From Lepus europaeus (taxonomy: Eukaryota; Chordata; Mammalia; Lagomorpha; Leporidae), in contig NC_084831.1 in assembly GCF_033115175.1 (NCBI RefSeq), forward strand, positions 10,760,540 to 10,824,539: a DNA stretch of 64,000 nucleotides. Direction: 5' to 3'. Position 1 is the stretch's first letter. Each line of letters starts with the position of its first letter. The notes beneath the pieces were generated by a model, which worked only from the letters and a program-made list of their open reading frames with translations, had not been told where the DNA came from and did not search any database. Below, in pieces: positions 30,847-39,800 of the stretch. A program made the position numbers and the translations under genes.

Positions 30847-33800
30847 TCCATCCGCAGTTTGTTTTACTCCCCAAATGGCTGCAATGGCTGGGTCTGGGCC
30901 AGGCTGGACCTAGGAGCCAGGAGCTTCTCCCAGGTCTCCCGCATGGGTACAGGGGCCCAAGCACTTGAGTCGTCTCCCACTGCTTTCCCAGGTGCATTAG
31001 CAGGGAGCTGGATCAAAAGCAGAGCATGGTGGGCGCTGGTTCAAGTCCTGGCTGTTCTGATCCAGCTCTCTGCTATGGCCTGGGAAAGCAGTGGAGGATG
31101 GCCCAGGTCCCTGGGCCCCTGCACCTGTGTGGGAGACCTGGAAGAAGCTCCTGGCTCCTGGCTCCAGAGCTTGCAGCCATTTGCAGTAGCCGATAGAAGA
31201 CCTCTCTCTCTCTCTCTCTCTCTCTATCTGCCTCTCTGTAATTCTGCCTTTCAAATAAATAAACTTAAAAAAGAAAGAAAGAAAGAAAGAAAGTAGAGCA
31301 GCCAGGACTCGAAGCCTGGTCCATATGGGACGCCCACGTTGCTTGGTGGTGGCAGAGTCCAAGACAGAACCTGGTCTGGCTGGGTGAGGGCTCCTCTGTC
31401 CACCTGCAGGGACTCCGGCTGACCCTCTGCCTTCCTCACAGAGCGCGCTCCTCCTCCACCTGCCCTAGATGCCCAGGACCCTCTGGCCGACCTGGACCTC
31501 CCGCCGCCACCACCGCCCCCTCCTGCGTACCTGCCCCCCCCTCCTGAGGAGGCCCCTGCCCCGCTGGGGGCATCACTCATTTCCGACTTGGAGCAGCTGC
31601 ACCTGCCCCCACCCCCACCGCAGGTACCTCCAGCCCCGCGTCCCCCGGGGTGGGGGGTGGGGGGCTAAGCCTGGAGGTGGTCCTGTCCCTCCTGCTCAAT
31701 CCCAAGGGACTGCCACGCCCCGCTCTCCTCGGGCCCTCTAGAGACCTCTGTAGCACCAGGCAGGTCCCGGCCTAGGACTGCACTCTGGAACCTTCCCTGG
31801 CGTGGGAGGCGGAGCTTTGACTGCTTGACCTCCAGCTGCCACTGCCCCCTTCCTGCTGAATGACTTGTTTCTGGGGCCTCAGTTACCTGCTGTTCAATGG
31901 GACTGATCGTGTCCAGTGCCCCCAGAGGAGGCAGAGAGCCTGGAAGGGCTGTGTGGGGTCCCTGCTGACACCACTCTGCGTCCTCACAGGCTCTGGTGGA
32001 GGGACCCCCGGTCCAAACTCGGCCCGGTCAGCTCAGGCCCTCGGAAGAGGAGCTGCCGCCTCCCCCGGAAGAACCTGCTGGGCTCCCTGAGAGAGAGGTG
32101 TCCACAGGTAAGGGCCCAGGGCAGGCAGGATTCCGGGGTGGTCCTGGTCCCCAGGGGCCCTCGTGGGGCCAGCCCAGGCCTCAGCTGGGAACTGGGAGGG
32201 CAGAGACCCCTGCCTGGCCCAGCTCACGTCACAGGGCTGCACATTTGAGCTGTGCACCCGTTGCGTTTTTGTTGCCAGAACCTTCTTCCCTTTATGACTA
32301 AAACCCACTTAAGTGTTCCTCCGCGCTGTGCTGTGACGGCAGAATACCTTGCATTTTTTCCCACGGCTCATGGCCTCGCACAATGCGAACTGCAAAGCCC
32401 GTCACCCAGCGTCCCCCGGGGCCACCTCGGTTAATGTCTTGTGCATCCAGAGTTCTGTCTGCATCAGCAGATACCACTGTGTGTACCTGCGTGCCCTCCC
32501 CTGCTGTGCAGAGAGCCTGCTTCAACATGCCTGAGACTGGAAGTGTTTTGAATTTGGGATCGGAGGGAGATTTGGGAATACGTGCGTGTGCGTGCTGAGC
32601 TGTCTTGGGATGGGGCCCAAGTCCCAACATGAGATTCAGTCAGTGTGTTCGGTGCACCTGCCCTGGGGTGAGACTTCAGCCCCGTGCTCGGTGTTCTGGG
32701 TTTTGGGTCGGTTGCGATGTCTTTGATTGGAGATGCTCTGGGCGCGAGCTGGCCTGCTTCCTCGGGCGGCACAGCGCAGTGGAAGTGGCCGAGTGGCCGC
32801 CGCCCCTTCTCTCCGCTGCGGCGAGCTCCTCCCTAGGGACGGATTCTGCGGTGGCCTCCTGGTGTCACAGGTTGCCTTGCTCTCCTGTCCTTGTGCCCAC
32901 GTGCAGATGTATCGGAAATGATTTCCTCAGGCAGGAAAGGGCAGGTGCATTTGTGAGTTTGGTGTTGTTACCCGACTGCCCTCATGAGCCATCTGGGCCT
33001 GAACTCCATCCTGTGCCTGTCTCCCCCTCCCCCAGACCCCCCCAGCCTCTGCAGAGCCTGCCTTGCTGGGGGGCGGGGAGTGTGTATGAGGGCAAGGAGA
33101 ACTCGACGAGCCCCGGGCCAGCTCAGCCCCGGGCCAGCTCGGGAGACCAAGTCTTCGCCTCGGCTACATCGCGAACACTCTCCTGAGTTGGTCACTTGTG
33201 TGATGGCCTTCGTTGTCCGTAGATGCCCGATTTTGGCATAGCCAACTGTGGCAGGCCTTCCTCTGCCAGCGTCCGGCTTGTGTGTCATAGTTAAGCTTGC
33301 CCTCTCCCAAGTCACAGCCGGATTCTCCGTGGTTGTATTCGTCCCCTCTAGACCCTGGGTGAGTTTGGAATTTCCGGGTGGGGGTGTCGCCGCGGAGCCC
33401 GCCCTCCATTCCAGTGCAGGTGACGTCCGCTTGTCCTGCCGCTGTGTCCTGACGTCCCGACGTCAGCCTTCCAAAGGCCATTTGCTTCCTAATTCTCGTG
33501 ACCCTCCGTGTTCGTCACACAAGCACCTCCTGGGGGCTCGAGGCCAAGCCCTGGGCACTGCGGGCGTGTCTGGTGCCAGCCTGTGTCTCCTGTACCCCAG
33601 ACATCTGTGCCTTCTGCCACAAGACCGTGTCCCCCCGCGAGCTGGCCGTGGAGGCCATGAAGAGGCAGTACCATGCCCAGTGCTTCACGTGCCGCACCTG
33701 CCGCCGCCAGCTGGCTGGCCAGAGCTTCTACCAGCAGGACGGGCGGCCCCTCTGCGAGGCCTGCTACCAGGTAACCCTACAGCTGCCCCCTGGCACCGGG

Positions 33801-36800
33801 ACCTGCACTGGGCACACGAAGATGCTCTGTTGTTTGATTCCCGGGGAGCGGGGCGGGGAGGCAGTGTTGGCCCATTTCGCAGAGGAGGGAGTTGGGAGCA
33901 CGGCCAAGTTTCCTGTGGCTGCTGTAGCGAATTGGCCGTTGGTGACTGTGACAGCTCGCATCGATTTTCTCAAGTTCTGGAAACTACAAGTCAAGAGCAA
34001 GGTGTTGCACGCCCCTCTGAATCCAGTCCCCTGCTGCTCGTTTCTGAAGCCCTGTTGCTGGGGTCCTTCCTGTAGCTTCAAAGCCAGCAGAGAGCACGTT
34101 GCCCTCTGCCTCCCCCCAGCGTTAATGAATGAATGAATATTTGAAAGAGAGAGAGAGAGAACAGAGCATGAGAGAGGCCCCAGATGCCTGAAGCAGCTGA
34201 GGTTAGGCCGGGACAGAACCAAGAGCCCAGACATCACTTGTGGATGGCAGGGAGCCAAGCTGTTGAGCCATCACGTGGTGCCTCCCAGAGTGTGAATTAG
34301 CAGGGAGTTGGATCAGAAAGGGAGCTGGGACGCAACCCCGGGGTCTCGATGTGGGGTGCAGGTGTCCCAGGCAGCACCTTAAGTGCCACGCCCAGTCCCC
34401 GCCCTCTGCTGCCCTCTGCTGGGGGCTCTTGCAATTGCATTTAGGACCCACTGGTGCTACAGGATGGGCTCCCTGCCTTGAGATCTTCCACTTGATCATC
34501 TTGCAAAGTCGCTTTGCTGCACCAGGCACCATTCACAGGCTGCAGCATGGACTTGGGTGTCGTTAGGGGCCTCACTCAGCTACGAGGCAAGGGGCTGGGC
34601 TTCTGCCTGGACCCAGGTGGTCCTCGACCCTGCCTTTGGTGCCGCTTCTGGGTATGGAGTGCAGCCACAAGAACTGGTCTCGTTGCTGCCTGTTGGCGTT
34701 CCAGACTCTGGGTGGTGTGTGGCAGTGCCCACCACCTGCGTGCCCGTGGGCCTCACCCGGCAGGTGACTCTGATGCACTGCGGGGTTTGAAAGCTGCCCA
34801 TCTGAGGGTTTAGAGTATTTGGAGTTGGGACCTTGTAGAAGACTCAGAATGAGCTCATCACAGCCTCGAGGCACTGTGGGGGGAGGGAGCCAGGTCCCAG
34901 GAACATGACCGCGGGAGCCAGGCAGCGGTGAGGCGCTGCCAGGGAGGGGGCTTGAGCAGCGTGCCTGGGAGGGAAAGGTTGCCCCTGATGGGGGGTGGGG
35001 GTGCTGCCCTCTCTCCAGCAGGTGTCAGGTGTGGGGTTCCAGTGGTCAGTGCACAGCAGGACTGGGAAGAGGCATGACCAGGAGAGTAGGTGGAAGGGGT
35101 GGAGGGAGGCCATGTGCTCGCCTCCGTGACCTCATTCTCCCTCTCTCTCTCTTTAAATCCTTCTCATTCCCGAAGGGATTTGAGGCAGCTTATCTAAGAA
35201 CTCAGAGGGAGCTTGGGACACCCACGTCCCCTGTTGGAGTGCCCGGTTCAAGTCCCGTCTCCGCTGCTTCCAGGGCAGCTGCCTGCTGACACCCACCCTG
35301 GGCGGCAGCACCTGATGGTGGAGGGAGCTGGGCCCGGCCACCCACACGGGAGACTGGAATGGAGTTCTGTCTCTTCCCTTTCTCAGAGAGAGCGTCCATC
35401 TGCTGGTTCCCTCCCCAAAAGGCCACAAGAGCCAGGGCTGGGTCAGGCAAAGCCAGCAGCCAGGAGCTTCACCGGGTCTCCCACGTGGGTGCAGGGGCCT
35501 GAGTACTTGGGCCGGCTCCTGCTTTCCCAGATGCATTAGTAAGGAGCTGGATCGGAAGTGCAGCAGCCGGGACTCCAACCAGTGCCACAGCACCAGCCCT
35601 GAAAGACTTTTTAAAAGAGGAACCTGTAGTCAACAATAATAAGGATCTGTTGAGAAAGAGACTCATTAAGTGTTCTCACCATGACAAAGTAGCGTTTAAA
35701 ACAGAGCGTGTAGCCGGCGCCGCGGCTCAGTAGGCTAATCCTCCGCCTTGCGGCGCCGGCACACCGGGTTCTAGTCCCGGTCGGGGCACCGATCCTGTCC
35801 CGGTTGCCCCTCTTCCAGGCCAGCTCTCTGCTGTGGCCAGGGAGTGCAGTGGAGGATGGCCCAAGTGCTTGGGCCCTGCACCCCATGGGAGACCAGGATA
35901 AGCACCTGGCTCCTGCCATCGGATCAACGCGGTGCGCCGGCCGCAGCGCGCTACCGCGGCAGCCATTGGAGGGTGAACCAACGGCAAAAGGAAGACCTTT
36001 CTCTCTGTCTCTCTCTCACTGTCCACTCTGCCTGTCCAAAAAAAAAAAAAAAACACAGAGCGTGTAGTACTCTGGGGTATAAAACAGATCCAAACACAAG
36101 GGCAGCCAAGGCGGAAAGGGAGGAGAGACCAGAGAGGGAGTCAGCGCCCGAGAACGTGTGTTGGAAGAGCCCGTCGTGGTTCCTACAGCAGAGCATGGAA
36201 CTTGGCCCTGAGCGTCCAGCCAGGTGGAAAAGGGAGGCATCTCAAGGTGACTCTAAGAAGCAGACGTTGGTTTCCGTGGGGATCCCTTTCCTGGCTGTCC
36301 AGGAGCGCCGGCCCAGCCTGGCCTGGGTGTCCCGGTGCCCGAGACGGCTTCGTGGCAGTGGGCCTGGCTGTAAGCCAAGAGGGACACTGCGCCAGGCCCC
36401 ACGCATTATCCAAGGCGGAGGGTCTGGGGCTGTGTTCCGGGCCGGCCACCTGCCTCTCCTGGGCCCCCATGGGCAGCGGCCCGAAGACCCTTGTGTTGGG
36501 GGGGGGATGCTCGGGGGACGGCTCTGAGGCAGCGGCCCCCTGCCGCAGGACACCCTGGAGAAGTGTGGCAAGTGTGGAGAGGTGGTCCGGGACCACATCA
36601 TCAGGGCCCTGGGCCAGGCCTTCCACCCCACCTGCTTCACGTGCGTGGCCTGCGCCCGGTGCATCGGGGACGAGAGCTTCGCCCTGGACAGCCAGAATGA
36701 GGTGTACTGCCTGGATGACTTCTACAGGTACGCCAGGGGTCCCTGCACTGGGCAGAGGGGGAGGACAGGGTGGGCCGGGGCCTGGGGCCGGGGCAGAGCC

Positions 36801-39800
36801 GGCCACAGTCTCTGATCTTGCTGTCTGCGCGCCTGACACTTCACTGTGCACGTGGTTGCACCGGCACCGCACCAGGCTCTGCTCTGGGGTTACCCCGTCT
36901 GGCCCTCAAAGCTGTGCTGTCAGGGGGGTGCTAGGGAGGTTCCAGTTTACCAAGTGTGGGAACGAAGCGACAGCAGCGAAGGACCTCAGGGTTTCCGGGC
37001 TGTAGGTATTAAAGCTGCGCCCAGCCCTGAACCACCATGGTGACTCCCCTTGGAGCTGGGCGAAGATGTCTGTGAGCCTGGGTCCCTGCCCTCAAGGAGT
37101 CCCTACCGCTGGGGAGGGATAGGGTGCCTATATGAAACGAAAGGAAAGAGAGAGACGAAGAAAGGGAGCAGTGGCTATAATTGGAGACAAGCGAGGTGGC
37201 TCCCGGGCCCACTGAGCTGCAAGTTCAGGCGCTGCCAGGTGTTTGCTGATTGCACCCTGGGAAGCCAGGTCCGATTCCACAGCTCCCTCCCTGATGCCAG
37301 CGGTCGGAGCCCCAGGTGCGGCCACAGAGCGGGGCTGTGGAGTGGCTCTGGGAGGTGCACTGACCAGCCTTGCCCTGACCGCCCACTTCTGCGGTCACTG
37401 GTGCGAACCCCTCCCCAGCGTGGGTTCCTCTGCCCCTAGGAAATTTGCTCCGGTGTGCAGCATCTGTGAGAATCCCATCATCCCCCGGGACGGGAAGGAC
37501 GGCTTCAAGATCGAGTGCATGGGGAGAAACTTCCACGAGAACTGCTACCGGTGCGAGGTGAGTGCAGCCCGTGCCGGCGCTGGCGGCGGCGCCAAGACCT
37601 GGGCAGGGCTGAGGCTCAGGGACACGCCCACCTGGGGCGCTGCTGTCATGTTGTCCCGTGGCAGGGACAGATAAGAAGGGAATTAATGACAGAGACAGTC
37701 TCCTAATCAGAGTTCTTTGGTCGATGACAGAAACCAAGAACCCCTCGGCCTTGGTGATGGCATCAGATGGTAGCACCAGTGCATTCTCTCTATCACTTAG
37801 TTCTGCCTTAAAGAAAAAAAAAAAAGATTTCTTTGAAAGAGTTACAGAGAGGGAGAGAGAGGTCTTCCATTCTCTGGTTCACTCCCCAAATGGCTACAGC
37901 AACCACAGCTGCACCGGGCTGAAGCCAGGGGCCAGGAGCTCCATCCACGTCTCCCACATGGTTGCCAGGGGCCTAAGGACGTGGGCCACCCTCCACAGCT
38001 GCCCAGGGCACATTAGCCAGGAGCCATATCGGAAAAGGAGCGGCTGGGACTCCAACCGGCGCTCGTGGGGCATGCCGGCGACAGGCAGCAGCTTAACCTG
38101 CTGTACCTTGACATTGGCCCTGTGCCTTTTTTATTTTTCAAAATGCATTTTAAAAATTTTTTAGTATATCTGTATTTGTTTGAAAGCTAGAAACACAGGC
38201 AGAGAGGGATCTTCCACTTGCTGGGTTTTATCTGGCAAGCAGAGAGATAGAGAAAGAGCAACAAACAGATGGACTTTGCACCTGGTTCACTCCCCAAACG
38301 CCCGCGACAGCCAGGGTTCGGCCAGGCCAAAGTCAAGCCAGAAGTCACTCCGGGTCTCCCGCAGGGTGGCAGGGACTCACGTACTCAGACCTGCCGCCTG
38401 TCGGAGTGCGCGCTGACAGGAAGCTGGAATTGGACGTGTAGCTGGGTACTCTGATGCGGGGTGCAGCATCCTAACCACAAGTCAAACGTCTGCCCAGTTC
38501 TGCCTTTGTGTGATTGCTGCCCTTCTCTGGGGGGCGGGGACACCGTGCATGGTCGCAAATGCTACTGGTGACATCCCCCCAACTTAGAACATAACCCATG
38601 GAGGGCTATGATTGAAGGCCTGAGAAGGCCTTCTGATTGGCCCAGCGTGGGTCATGTGTCCATTCTGGACCAATCACTGTGGCTCTGGGGTATGAGATTA
38701 ACAGCCATAGAAAGACTGAACCATACGAAACAGAGGGGTGTCCCGCCCAGGTGAGTGGGCTTTGGGGCAGACAAGGTAGGCTGAAGTCTAACCAGTGAGG
38801 TAGAAGCAAAGGCCCCTTGTAGAGGAAGCAGCGCTTAACCTGGGTCTTGCAGGATGCGTAAGCGTTTGCCAGATTTTCAGAGAGGAAGAAACCCAGGAAG
38901 TGGGAGGGGCCTGTGAAAATCCCACTGCTGGGTGAGCAAGGGCTGGAGGGTGTGCTCATGGCGTGGCCACAGCGAAGGAAGGGGGGAGGGGCCGGCCAGC
39001 GCAGCGTCCCCCCAGGAGTCACACAGAGCCTGACCGCGGGTCTCAGGATTGCGTGAAGATCGCCCAGACAGAGAAGGAGCCCTCATCCACCATTCACTCC
39101 CCAGATGCCTGCTACGGTGGGGACTGGGCTGGGCCAGAGCCAGGAGCCGGGAGTGCAGTTGGCATCAGCAGACTGGGGCTCGGAACCCAGGCGCTGTGAT
39201 ACGGGACGAGGGACCCCAGTGGTGTCTGGCCCGGCGCCCAGAGCCTGCCCGGCCACCCCTGCGGTCTTCATCCTGCGCCTGGGCCCTGCAGTGAGGCGAT
39301 CAGACCTGCTGGGGAGGCTCCCCAGCCCTGGGCCACCCCGTGTCACTTCCTGTAGTCGCTGTGACAGAGGTGACAGCTTTTACGGGTGTCACCGGAGCGA
39401 GGAGTCCCTGAGTAGGTCTCTCATTCAGCCCACGGTGATTCTCCCCTAAGCCACGTGCGTGTAAGCGGATTCACGGAACCGAGGGCTTGTGCTGAGGGTG
39501 TGCGGGGAGCAGGCAGAGCAGCTGACAAACCACCTCACATCGGCTCAAGTTCAAGGTCCGCCTGATAACGCGTCTTCAAAGATCAGTGACGAAATTCCAG
39601 TGCTTATCACCACCTGGCCCTAATAAGCTCTGCAGCGATTGGCCGTCCCTGGGCCTGGCTCAGGAACCAGTAACCCCTCTCTCCTTGGTGCCTCTCCCCG
39701 CCCTGGCTGCTCATGGCTTTGACCGAGGCTGCTGCCGTCAGAATTTGCACTCTAGCAATTGCACTTTGGAGCTGAGGCTCCTGAACCCAGTGACCTGGGA

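Larger units (their letters stand above)
30786..31345 (-). mobile_element. C-SINE (minus) split by a plus C-SINE
   Basis: 3' part 30786-31026 (GA repeat, GGGAGCTGGATCAAAAGCAG) and 5' part 31294-31345 (AGCAGCCAGGACTCGAAGCC) flank a nested plus-strand copy. Confidence 0.85.

Noticed and set aside
31251-31580. Minus-strand frame rich in Gly/Ser (GGGGR runs)
   Set aside because: It is the complement of the proline-rich FBLIM1 exon 2 plus a SINE.
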